DNA of 35,743 nucleotides, taken from the NCBI GenBank assembly GCA_017625505.1, contig JAGAKV010000005.1, positions 1 to 35,743 of the forward strand. Reading direction: 5' to 3'. Shown in pieces: positions 1 through 6,180 of this stretch. Positions within the stretch are counted from its first letter, which is position 1; each line of letters starts with the position of its first letter. The translations under genes and the position numbers were made by a program. The DNA comes from Clostridia bacterium. Its GTDB lineage: Bacteria; Bacillota; Clostridia; Christensenellales; UBA1242. A model generated the notes under the pieces. It was given only the letters and a program-made list of their open reading frames with translations. It made no database searches and had not been told where the DNA came from.

Positions 1-5
1 AACAA

Positions 6-36
6 TTGACTTAAAATGAAAAAATAGTCTATAATC
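6..36 (+). promoter_or_regulatory. Promoter of ruvX
   Basis: A -35 box TTGACT (6-11) and a perfect -10 box TATAAT (31-36) are separated by 19 bases, slightly long for the vegetative sigma factor. The predicted start of transcription, near 42-43, falls on the ribosome-binding GGAG, so the untranslated leader would be only about 13 bases. Confidence 0.6.
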
Positions 37-55
37 ATTACGGAGATGTAGTGTA

Positions 56-475
56 ATGCAAAGGAAAATGGGTATTGATTATGGAGATAAAAGAGTCGGT
101 ATTGCAATGACGGACGCTCTTTGTATCATATCCAGCCCTTTTGAAGTCTATCAAAATAGGGGAAGAGAAGATGCAATTGATCATATTGTAGGGCTGATTA
201 AGCAATATAATGTTGGGGAAGTTGCAATGGGACTTCCAATCAATATGGACGGAAGTGAGGGAGAAAGAGCTATTTTACACAGGGAGATTGGACAGCAAAT
301 TGCCGAAAAATCAGGAGTAAATGTTTTTTTTGTTGATGAGCGCTTAACCTCGGCAGAAGCGGAAGAAATTCTTATTTCAAGCGGGGTCCGAAGGGAAAAG
401 CGAAAGGAACTTATCGATAAAATCTCGGCTCAAATTATTTTGCAAACACACATTGAAAGTCATAAAAGGGGATAA
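56..475 (+). CDS. ruvX: RuvX/YqgF-family Holliday junction resolvase-like nuclease
   Basis: RuvX (YqgF, YrrK) is an RNase H-fold protein linked to 16S rRNA 5' processing and proposed as a Holliday junction resolvase. The 139-residue product has the family length. It shows the N-terminal GIDYGDKRVGIA block with the first catalytic Asp, the GLPINMDGSEG segment in the middle, DERLTSAEAE near residue 95, and a C-terminal KELIDKISAQIIL segment resembling the family's KxxIDxxAAxxIL. The ATG at 56 is preceded by GGAG with 10 bases between; an in-frame ATG at 68 lies closer to the conserved core and is possible. The DUF1292 gene follows after 2 bases, the same pairing as yrrK-yrzB in Bacillus. Confidence 0.93.
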   Translation: MQRKMGIDYGDKRVGIAMTDALCIISSPFEVYQNRGREDAIDHIVGLIKQYNVGEVAMGLPINMDGSEGERAILHREIGQQIAEKSGVNVFFVDERLTSAEAEEILISSGVRREKRKELIDKISAQIILQTHIESHKRG

Positions 476-477
476 TT

Positions 478-897
478 ATGGAAAAAGAAGTTAAGCAAGA
501 CTTAAAACCAATTGATATTCTTGATGTATTACTTGATCAAGACAATAAAGAGCCAATCGTACTTATGGACGAAAAAGGCAAACAACTTACTTTCGAGCAA
601 GTTGCAGTAATTCCTTACGAAGTTAGAAAGGAAAAAAGATTATATGCAGTTTTGAAGCCACTTGATAAGATTGAAGGAATTGGCGAAGATGAAGCTATCG
701 TGTTTTATGTAGACACAGATGAAGATGGTAATTCAATCATCAAAGTTGAAGAGGATGAAGAAGTTGCAATCGCTGTTTTTGACAAATACTACGATCTTCT
801 TGAAGAAGCTCAAAAAGAAGAAAAAGCAGCAAAGAAGACAGCCGCTCCAAAATCAACAGGAAAAACTGCTGGTACTAAAAAGAAAACAACAAAATAA
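478..897 (+). CDS. DUF1292 (YrzB-like) protein with Lys/Ala-rich tail
   Basis: The acidic core, roughly residues 20-110, contains IVLMDEKGKQLTFEQVAVIPYE and a following block ending in EAIVFYVDTDEDG; this is the pattern of DUF1292, a small conserved Firmicutes family of unknown function that normally sits next to ruvX. Residues about 110-139 form a tail rich in Lys, Ala and Thr (repeated KK, AAPKSTGK, TKKKTTK) that looks disordered and basic, in contrast to the acidic core. Such tails are not typical of the short Bacillus homologue. The start is fixed by the gap of only 2 bases after ruvX, and translation is probably coupled. A terminator follows directly. Function is unknown. Confidence 0.82.
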   Translation: MEKEVKQDLKPIDILDVLLDQDNKEPIVLMDEKGKQLTFEQVAVIPYEVRKEKRLYAVLKPLDKIEGIGEDEAIVFYVDTDEDGNSIIKVEEDEEVAIAVFDKYYDLLEEAQKEEKAAKKTAAPKSTGKTAGTKKKTTK

Positions 898-901
898 ATT
901 T

Positions 902-929
902 AAAAGCCCACATTAAAAGTGGGTTTTTT
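902..929 (+). terminator. Rho-independent terminator after the ruvX operon
   Basis: Stem CCCAC (907-911) pairs with GTGGG (919-923) around a 7-base loop, followed by six T. Flanking A's and T's can extend the stem. Confidence 0.88.
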
Positions 930-974
930 GTTGAAAAATGTATAATAAGGGCAAAAAAGAGCACCATATTATTA

Positions 975-991
975 CAAGGCGGTAAGCCTTG
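975..991 (+). promoter_or_regulatory. Hairpin in the leader of the small basic protein gene
   Basis: CAAGGC (975-980) pairs perfectly with GCCTTG (986-991) around a 5-base loop. No T-run follows, so it is not a terminator. It lies just before the strong SD (GGGAGG, 998-1003) and could protect or regulate the mRNA. A TATAAT at 941-946 could be a -10 box, but no -35 box is visible at the right distance because the upstream terminator occupies that place. Confidence 0.45.
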
Positions 992-1010
992 AATATAGGG
1001 AGGTAAAACT

Positions 1011-1202
1011 ATGCTTGGTAGAAATTCCAAAATCGGAAGAAACGCTGGAAAGTCCAAGACTATGAATTCAACGAAAAGATCAAACGTTGAAGCGTCAAAT
1101 GAAGCTAAGAAGTGCTCTTCAAAGACTAATGCTAAGACAAATGCGAAAACAAGCGCAAAGTCAAACAGCAAGACAAGCTCTAGCGTAAAAAACTGTAAAT
1201 AG
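1011..1202 (+). CDS. Small basic Lys/Ser/Asn/Thr-rich protein, function unknown
   Basis: A 63-residue product made almost only of Lys, Ser, Asn, Thr, Ala and Arg with two Cys. The second half is a degenerate repeat of a (T/S)-(N/S)-A-K unit: TNAK, TNAK, TSAK, SNSK, TSS. There is no membrane segment or signal peptide, and I recognise no family. It is probably a real gene: an AGGGAGG ribosome site lies 7 bases before the ATG, a hairpin sits in the leader, and a strong terminator follows the stop codon within 10 bases. The composition suggests a disordered nucleic-acid-binding protein (histone-like or spore-coat-like), but that is only a guess from composition. It converges on the lipoprotein gene. 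Confidence 0.62.
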   Translation: MLGRNSKIGRNAGKSKTMNSTKRSNVEASNEAKKCSSKTNAKTNAKTSAKSNSKTSSSVKNCK

Positions 1203-1210
1203 TTTTAACC

Positions 1211-1241
1211 AAAAAATCACAGGCATAACCTGTGATTTTTT
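1211..1241. terminator. Bidirectional terminator between converging genes
   Basis: AAAAAATCACAGG (1211-1223) and CCTGTGATTTTTT (1229-1241) form a 13-bp perfect stem with a 5-base loop. It has a U-run on either strand, so it can end both the small-protein mRNA and the lipoprotein mRNA, whose stop codon overlaps its right edge. Confidence 0.92.
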
Positions 1242-2046
1242 ATTTGTTTTCTTCCTGTTTTGGAGTAACAATTTCAAACATTTCTTCAGAAAATTTGGAT
1301 AGTATGATGGTAAATACGCCATTTTTTTCTGTCTCACCATCTTCAAATTTAAATTCAAAATTTAATTTAGGTGGGAATACTTCTTTTGAAATCCAATCTT
1401 GCGCGGTCTCTGTTAAAACAAATGTTTGGATGTTTTCTTCTTCACCGATATTAAAACTTAATTCGATTTTAAACTTAAAATAAAAGTTTTGGCCAGGGCC
1501 GCCAAAGTATAAAATGTTTGTGTTGATGTCTTGTCCAATTTTGTCTTCAAATGGAATGTAGTTGTTGCTTCCAGAACTTAAAATTGCATATGAAAGTTTG
1601 TATGAAAAACTTTCAGTGTCTTGTGCTTGAGGATCAGATGTTGGTGTGTCAAAAATGTCAAAATGTGTTTGCGAGATATATGCGTACATCATTGAGTCGA
1701 GATCTTCTTTGAAGACCGCCGTGTAGTGACCTTCAGCAGCTGCGCTTGAAGTAAGCTCCAATTTATTATCCCTTGCTTCAGTGGTATGATTTGCAATTTT
1801 TACAAGATATTCGTTGTCTTTTACCCAGCCAAGCAGAGGATTAGTTTCAGGATTGTTTTCTCTGGCAAACAGGGTAACCTTTGTGTCTTCGAGAGATGAG
1901 TCTGCCTTGTCCTTTGATACAGAGCCTAGCGCGGTATCGCTTGAGTTGACTGTGATGGTGTAGTAATTGGTGCTTCCACATGCTGCTAGAAGTATTGGGC
2001 ATAGACCAAATATTATTATCAATAAACTTTTTAAAGCTTTTTTCAT
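1240..2046 (-). CDS. Putative lipoprotein with an InlB-type (divergent B-repeat) domain
   Basis: A 268-residue exported lipoprotein and the only minus-strand gene in the window. The N-terminus is MKKALKSLL, a hydrophobic stretch, then the lipobox LLAAC, so the mature protein would be lipid-anchored at the outer face of the membrane through that Cys. Residues about 28-115 fit the pattern of the divergent InlB B-repeat: YTITVNSSDTALGSVS, a KVTLFA strand, LLGWVKDN, then YTAVFKED. The remaining roughly 150 residues are not recognised; they are rich in Ser, Asp, Phe and beta-prone segments. The ATG at 2046 is preferred over an upstream TTG at 2076 because GGAAG lies 7 bases before it and the signal peptide begins there. 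The ligand is unknown. Confidence 0.75.
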   Translation of the reverse strand: MKKALKSLLIIIFGLCPILLAACGSTNYYTITVNSSDTALGSVSKDKADSSLEDTKVTLFARENNPETNPLLGWVKDNEYLVKIANHTTEARDNKLELTSSAAAEGHYTAVFKEDLDSMMYAYISQTHFDIFDTPTSDPQAQDTESFSYKLSYAILSSGSNNYIPFEDKIGQDINTNILYFGGPGQNFYFKFKIELSFNIGEEENIQTFVLTETAQDWISKEVFPPKLNFEFKFEDGETEKNGVFTIILSKFSEEMFEIVTPKQEENK

Positions 2047-2068
2047 TCTTATTCTTCCTTTTACTTTA

Positions 2069-2093
2069 GTTGACAATTATGATGATTGTCAAC
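2069..2093. promoter_or_regulatory. Perfect 9-bp inverted repeat in the lipoprotein leader
   Basis: GTTGACAAT (2069-2077) and ATTGTCAAC (2085-2093) are exact inverted copies separated by 7 bases. The site lies 22 bases before the lipoprotein start codon and inside its predicted mRNA leader. It could be a repressor operator in DNA or a hairpin in RNA. Both arms contain TTGACA, but no properly spaced -10 box follows on either strand (a TATAAT at 2096-2101 would need a 20-base spacer). Confidence 0.55.
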
Positions 2094-2180
2094 AATATAA
2101 TTAGATTTTAAGAAATACAATCATGGGCGTGGAAGCAATAACACTTAGTTGTCTTAAAGATCATTACCTCTTATGGATAT

Positions 2181-2210
2181 ATTATCTATCATTTTACTAT
2201 AATTTGTCAA
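2181..2210 (-). promoter_or_regulatory. Promoter of the lipoprotein gene
   Basis: Read on the minus strand, TTGACA (2210-2205) and GATAAT (2186-2181) are 18 bases apart. Transcription would begin near 2174 and leave a leader of about 128 bases that includes the inverted repeat. Confidence 0.6.
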
Positions 2211-2238
2211 ATTATTTGATTTAAATTTTGATTAATTA

Positions 2239-2266
2239 GTGTATTTTTTTTTAGTCTGCATAGAAT
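2239..2266 (+). promoter_or_regulatory. Candidate sporulation sigma-E-type promoter of ytxC
   Basis: CATAGAAT (2259-2266) differs by one base from the sigma-E -10 consensus CATACAAT. GTGTATT (2239-2245), 13 bases upstream, partly matches the -35 consensus. No good vegetative promoter is visible before ytxC. Expression by sigma-E would fit a sporulation protein, but this is pattern matching only. Confidence 0.4.
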
Positions 2267-2286
2267 ATTCTTTGAAAGGAGTATTT

Positions 2287-3051
2287 ATGTGGGAGTTTTC
2301 ACTCAACTTTAAATCAGAAAATTTTGAAATAGCAAAACATGTTCATAACTGCCTAATTCTTCCAACAAAAAGTATGGGAGGTTTTGTTACTTCAAGTGAA
2401 AATAACGGGATTATAAGTGTTTTAATGGCGGTTGAGGGCGACTTTGAAGAGCGTATGAAGGGAGTTTTAAGCGGCATTGTAACAGAGATAATTTGTACAA
2501 AATATAAGTCAGATTTTTTGAACAGGTATCTTGCATTGCCACTTCAGGATCAAGTTGGACTGCATGCTTTTAAGAAGGCGCTTTTAAATTTTGATAGAGA
2601 AACAGACAAGTATATTGTCAAAAGGGCTCTTTGCTTTACGGATTCTCTTTATATAGATTCTTTTTATGCTTTTAGGTTGAAGCCATTGCAGGAAAAATGG
2701 GAAGAACTTGTTGTGTTGTCGAATGAAAATAGAGATTATTTGGTGTCAAAGGAAAGTTTTATCGATTTGTTAAAATTTTTGGTGGACAATCTGGACATAT
2801 GTGAAAATGAGATTAGCGTTGTTAAGGAAGATGATGGATACAGAATTTTGAGTTGTGAAAACTCTTTCTACTTGAATAGACTTATTAGCGAAGAGAGGGT
2901 GGTATCATCAGTTATTGACCTTTCCCCACAAAAAATAAACCTATATTTTAAGGAAACAAGCAGCGCAATTAATTTAATGCAAAGGATTTTTGAAGAGAGA
3001 ATAATTATAAATCAAGAACATTCTAACATAAAAAAATTTAAAATTAATTAA
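2287..3051 (+). CDS. ytxC: YtxC-like putative sporulation protein
   Basis: A soluble 254-residue protein with no signal peptide or membrane segment. Placement next to thrS, overall length and the C-terminal pattern (RLISEERVVSSVIDLSPQKI followed by a segment ending near RIFEERI) fit YtxC, a family of unknown molecular role annotated as a putative sporulation protein and found upstream of thrS in Bacillus. I chose the ATG at 2287 because GAAAGGAG lies 5 bases before it; an in-frame GTG at 2239 has no ribosome site and lies inside the probable promoter. No terminator separates it from the thrS promoter, which begins 6 bases after the stop codon, so some read-through into the T-box is possible. 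Confidence 0.72.
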   Translation: MWEFSLNFKSENFEIAKHVHNCLILPTKSMGGFVTSSENNGIISVLMAVEGDFEERMKGVLSGIVTEIICTKYKSDFLNRYLALPLQDQVGLHAFKKALLNFDRETDKYIVKRALCFTDSLYIDSFYAFRLKPLQEKWEELVVLSNENRDYLVSKESFIDLLKFLVDNLDICENEISVVKEDDGYRILSCENSFYLNRLISEERVVSSVIDLSPQKINLYFKETSSAINLMQRIFEERIIINQEHSNIKKFKIN

Positions 3052-3056
3052 AACGC

Positions 3057-3085
3057 TTGACAAGTTGGGTAAAACATGATATTAT
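3057..3085 (+). promoter_or_regulatory. Promoter of the thrS T-box leader
   Basis: TTGACA (3057-3062) and TATTAT (3080-3085) stand 17 bases apart, giving a transcription start near 3092. Confidence 0.85.
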
Positions 3086-3091
3086 CAAGCC

Positions 3092-3287
3092 ATAACTTGG
3101 AGCGATAGACAAGTAGGGGCATTTGATGTGCACAGAGAAGGGTTGGTTGGTGAAAAACCCAGACTAGAATGTTTGCTGAAACCACTATTGCGAAGAAGAG
3201 TGCAAATAAGAGGCTTGCTTTTTTGCAGGCAATTAAGGTGGAACCGCGGTTTAATAGATCGTCCTTAAGTTTAAGGACGATTTTTTT
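3092..3287 (+). promoter_or_regulatory. T-box riboswitch, threonine-specific
   Basis: This leader senses uncharged tRNA-Thr and lets transcription into thrS continue when charging is poor. The T-box core AAGGTGGAACCGCG is at 3235-3248. The base of Stem I can be drawn as GCGATAG (about 3103-3109) pairing with CTATTGC (3185-3191) with one G-U pair. The codon ACC (threonine) at 3181-3183 lies just inside it, where the specifier is expected. The terminator is an 11-bp stem (3258-3268 with 3271-3281) followed by seven T's; the antiterminator would use the T-box core. Confidence 0.94.
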
Positions 3288-3309
3288 ATGTGTTAAAAGG
3301 AGAAAAATT

Positions 3310-5079
3310 ATGGAAATTAAAGAAAAAATTGACAACGAACTTGAAAAAGCAAGACACTCAATGGCTCATGTGCTTGCAAAGGCAATAGTAAGCTTATATC
3401 CTCAGACAAAGCTGACAATTGGCCCTGCAATTGAAGACGGATTTTATTATGATATAGATCTTGATCACTCAATTACACCAGAAGAATACGCTGACATTGA
3501 AAAGAAGATGAAGGAAATTCTCAACAAGGGAGAAGCGTTTACAAGGAAGGTTGTTTCCAAAGAAGAAGCGCTTAAGCTTTTTGCTGGAAACGAATTTAAA
3601 ACTGAAATAATCAACGAGCTTCCAGAGGGTGAAGAAGTTTCTATATACTACACTGGGGATGACTTCTTTGACCTTTGTAGAGGCCCTCATGTTGAGTCTT
3701 GTACAAAACTTCAAAATATGGGATATAAAATCCACAGCGTAAACGGAGCGTACTGGAGAGGCAGCGAGAAAAACAAGATGTTGCAACGAGTTTACTGCTA
3801 TGCTTTCAAGACAAAGAAAGATCTTTCAGACTATGTTGCTATGATTGAAGAGGCAAGAAAAAGAGACCATAATAAACTTGGGCGCGAGCTTGAAATTTTT
3901 ACAACTGTTGATTATATCGGGCAAGGTCTGCCAATTCTTCTTCCAAGAGGAACAAAGATTATTCAAATTCTTCAAAGATTTGTTGAAGATGAAGAGGCAA
4001 AAAGAGGGTGGCAGTTGACAAAAACTCCTCTTATGGCAAAGAGTGATCTATACAAGATTTCAGGGCACTGGGATCACTATAAAGACGGAATGTTTGTGCT
4101 TGGTGATGAAAGCAAGGATAAAGAAGTGTTTGCGCTTCGTCCTATGACTTGCCCATTCCAATATCAAGCATATCTCAACAAAGCGCGCTCGTACAAAGAT
4201 CTTCCTCTTCGCTATGATGAGACATCAACGCTTTTTAGAAATGAGGCAAGCGGCGAAATGCACGGGCTTATCAGAGTAAGGCAATTTACAATCAGTGAAG
4301 GACACCTCATGTGTACACCAGAGCAACTTGCTGATGAATTTAAAAATTGTCTTGAACTTGCAACATATATGCTTAAGACTCTTGGGCTATATGAGGATGC
4401 TTCGTTCCGTTTCTCTCAATGGGATGAAAATGACAAAGAGAAGTATATAGGAACAAAGGAACAATGGGATGAAGCTCAAGGAGCAATGGAAAAGATTTTA
4501 AATGACCTTAATGTTCCATATTATATTGGAATTGGAGAGGCAGCGTTCTATGGACCAAAGCTTGACATTCAAATTAAGAATGTATTTGGAAAAGAGGATA
4601 CACTGATTACAATTCAAATAGACCAAATGCTTGCTGAGAAGTTTGGCATGGAATACACTGATAAGGACGGAAGCAAGAAAAACCCATATATTATTCATAG
4701 AACAAGCATAGGATGCTATGAAAGAACGCTTGCGTATCTCATTGAAAAATATGCAGGAGCTTTCCCATTATGGCTTGCCCCAGAACAAATCAGAGTACTT
4801 TCGCTTACTGAACGAACAAATGACTACGCTCATTCAATTAAAGAACAACTTAGCGATCTTGGGTTTAGAGCGGAAGAAGATCTTCGTAATGAAAAGATTG
4901 GATATAAGATTAGAGAGGCAATGAGTATGAAACTTCCATATCTGATCATTGTGGGAGATGAGGAAGAGAAAACAAATACAATCTCAATCCGTGGACGGGG
5001 ATTTGAAAATAAGAGCGGACTTAATTTGTCAGATTTTATCGAACGTCTTGAAAATGAAGTAAAAACAAAGAAAATTTAA
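3310..5079 (+). CDS. thrS: Threonyl-tRNA synthetase lacking the TGS domain
   Basis: ThrRS charges tRNA-Thr and hydrolyses mischarged seryl-tRNA. The 589-residue protein starts directly in the editing domain: H16 and H20 of HSMAHVLA, and the CRGPH block with C123 and H127, are intact. The class II catalytic core follows, with zinc ligands inferred at C281 (MTCPF), H318 (GEMHG) and H463 (IHRTS), and then the anticodon-binding domain from about residue 480. The N-terminal TGS domain of roughly 60 residues seen in longer ThrRS is absent. The ATG at 3310 has AAGGAG 7 bases before it, and any upstream extension would run through the T-box terminator, so the short form is real. Expression is controlled by the T-box. 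Confidence 0.97.
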   Translation: MEIKEKIDNELEKARHSMAHVLAKAIVSLYPQTKLTIGPAIEDGFYYDIDLDHSITPEEYADIEKKMKEILNKGEAFTRKVVSKEEALKLFAGNEFKTEIINELPEGEEVSIYYTGDDFFDLCRGPHVESCTKLQNMGYKIHSVNGAYWRGSEKNKMLQRVYCYAFKTKKDLSDYVAMIEEARKRDHNKLGRELEIFTTVDYIGQGLPILLPRGTKIIQILQRFVEDEEAKRGWQLTKTPLMAKSDLYKISGHWDHYKDGMFVLGDESKDKEVFALRPMTCPFQYQAYLNKARSYKDLPLRYDETSTLFRNEASGEMHGLIRVRQFTISEGHLMCTPEQLADEFKNCLELATYMLKTLGLYEDASFRFSQWDENDKEKYIGTKEQWDEAQGAMEKILNDLNVPYYIGIGEAAFYGPKLDIQIKNVFGKEDTLITIQIDQMLAEKFGMEYTDKDGSKKNPYIIHRTSIGCYERTLAYLIEKYAGAFPLWLAPEQIRVLSLTERTNDYAHSIKEQLSDLGFRAEEDLRNEKIGYKIREAMSMKLPYLIIVGDEEEKTNTISIRGRGFENKSGLNLSDFIERLENEVKTKKI

Positions 5080-5090
5080 TAGTTTTTATT

Positions 5091-5118
5091 TTGAAATTAA
5101 ATATAAGTGTGATAGAAT
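5091..5118 (+). promoter_or_regulatory. Promoter of yajC, extended -10
   Basis: TTGAAA (5091-5096) and TAGAAT (5113-5118) are 16 bases apart, with TG at 5110-5111 making an extended -10. The transcription start (about 5125) is immediately before the AAGGAGG ribosome site. Confidence 0.75.
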
Positions 5119-5136
5119 AGCACTCAAGGAGGAAAA

Positions 5137-5538
5137 ATGGAACCAATGAACATTGTGCTTATTGTTCTTATTGGATTGCTTGTAATTGTTTATCCAATTA
5201 TGGCATACTTTAAAAACAAGAAAGACAAACAAAAATATCAGGAAATGACAAACTCATTTAAGCGAGGAGATAAAGTTCTTACAGCAAGTGGAGTATATGG
5301 CACAATCATTGATCTTCACCAAGAGGGAGACAAGAAGATTGTAACCATTGAAACGGGAATGGGAAAAAATAAGGGATACCTTTCTTTAGACGCACTGGCA
5401 ATTTACTCAGTTCTTCCAGATGAGAAGGTTGAAGCAACGCCAATTGCAGATGCTCCAGCAGAAACAGAGCAAGTGCCTGAAGAAACGACACAGCAGCAAA
5501 CTGAAGTGGTAGGAACTGCTGAAACCGAAGAAAAATAG
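5137..5538 (+). CDS. yajC: Preprotein translocase subunit YajC
   Basis: YajC is a small single-span accessory of the Sec translocon that associates with SecDF. Residues about 4-24 are the membrane segment (IVLIVLIGLLVIVYPIMAYF), followed by a charged FKNKKDKQKYQEM stretch and the typical cytoplasmic fold FKRGDKVLTASGVYGTI. At 133 residues it is longer than many homologues because of a C-terminal acidic Glu/Thr/Ala tail from about residue 95. The ATG has AAGGAGG 5 bases upstream. It is followed by a terminator, a small membrane protein gene, then secD and secF, so the accessory Sec genes lie together but in separate transcription units. Confidence 0.92.
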   Translation: MEPMNIVLIVLIGLLVIVYPIMAYFKNKKDKQKYQEMTNSFKRGDKVLTASGVYGTIIDLHQEGDKKIVTIETGMGKNKGYLSLDALAIYSVLPDEKVEATPIADAPAETEQVPEETTQQQTEVVGTAETEEK

Positions 5539-5545
5539 CCAAATT

Positions 5546-5574
5546 AAAGGAGAGAAGTCAATCTCTTCTTTTTT
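5546..5574 (+). terminator. Terminator after yajC
   Basis: An arm at 5546-5555 pairs with one at 5562-5571 around a 6-base loop, with one G-U pair, and the descending arm ends in a T-rich run. Confidence 0.75.
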
Positions 5575-5620
5575 ATTATTATGTTCTTTTTTTATGGATA
5601 GGCTCATATCTTTTAATAGG

Positions 5621-5626
5621 TATAAT
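5621..5626 (+). promoter_or_regulatory. Probable -10 box before the TIGR04086-type gene
   Basis: A perfect TATAAT lies 21 bases before the start codon, the same spacing as at several other promoters here, but no convincing -35 box is present 16-18 bases upstream. Confidence 0.4.
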
Positions 5627-5646
5627 TTTATTAAAAGGAGTCAAAG

Positions 5647-6063
5647 ATGAAAATGAAAGAAAGTGTTAAATCAGGTGGCGGAAATAGATCTTCAATTGTA
5701 AGCAGCATTGCAAAAGGTAGCATTGTTGCTTTATGCAGTTCTCTGTTGCTTGTACTCGTGTTTGCCTTTCTTTTGAAATTTACAAATATCCCAGACAGCG
5801 CGATAACGCCAGTAAATCAAGTTATAAAAGGTGTAAGCGTGTTTCTTGGAGTGTTTGTTGGAATGAAGAAAATTAAAGAACTTGGGCTGATCAGTGGACT
5901 TTTGATAGGGGTTGTGTACACCATTGCAGCATTTTTTGTTTTTTCAATCTTGGCGGGCGGCTTTGTTTTTGATCTGACATTTATTACCGATATTGTTTTT
6001 GGTGCCATAATTGGTGGTGTTTGCGGCATAATTTGTGTCAACTTGAAAAAAAGTAGCAATTAA
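5647..6063 (+). CDS. TIGR04086-family (YrzE-like) membrane protein
   Basis: A 138-residue integral membrane protein with four predicted spans at about residues 22-44, 58-75, 80-103 and 108-131, and a short Ser/Gly-rich N-terminal cytoplasmic segment. Its size, the Gly-rich helices and its place between yajC and secD match the TIGR04086 family, which is common in Clostridia beside the Sec accessory genes and has no known function. AAAAGGAG lies 6 bases before the ATG. It sits between the yajC terminator and the secD promoter and so is probably transcribed alone. Involvement in export is suggested only by position. Confidence 0.75.
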   Translation: MKMKESVKSGGGNRSSIVSSIAKGSIVALCSSLLLVLVFAFLLKFTNIPDSAITPVNQVIKGVSVFLGVFVGMKKIKELGLISGLLIGVVYTIAAFFVFSILAGGFVFDLTFITDIVFGAIIGGVCGIICVNLKKSSN

Positions 6064-6076
6064 AACAAAATTTTGA

Positions 6077-6105
6077 TTGACAAAAGGCCCTTGATTCTTT
6101 ATAAT
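6077..6105 (+). promoter_or_regulatory. Consensus promoter of secD-secF
   Basis: TTGACA (6077-6082), a 17-base spacer, and TATAAT (6100-6105) form a perfect sigma-A promoter. A second TATAAT at 6155-6160 has no correctly spaced -35 box. The leader is about 69 bases. Confidence 0.92.
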
Positions 6106-6180
6106 AGAGAAGTACGATTACAATTTGATTGAAATATTGTCAAATTTAAACAATTATAATAGACTTAAAGGGAACTTTCA

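Noticed and set aside
941..946. TATAAT before the small basic protein gene as a promoter
   Set aside because: The -35 position lies in the preceding terminator and shows no match; left unassigned although it could be weakly active.
2070..2101. A + strand promoter TTGACA ... TATAAT near the inverted repeat
   Set aside because: The spacer is 20 bases, and the next + strand gene is almost 190 bases away; the sequence is better explained by the palindrome.
3169..3309. Upstream in-frame extension of thrS adding 47 residues
   Set aside because: It would translate the T-box, its terminator and the ribosome-binding site; the extension has no similarity to a TGS domain.
6122..6146. 7-bp inverted repeat AATTTGA/TCAAATT in the secD leader
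   Set aside because: Very AT-rich with an 11-base loop; expected by chance in this composition.
6155..6160. Second TATAAT before secD
   Set aside because: Possible -35 boxes are 12 or 20 bases away; the perfect promoter at 6077-6105 is sufficient.
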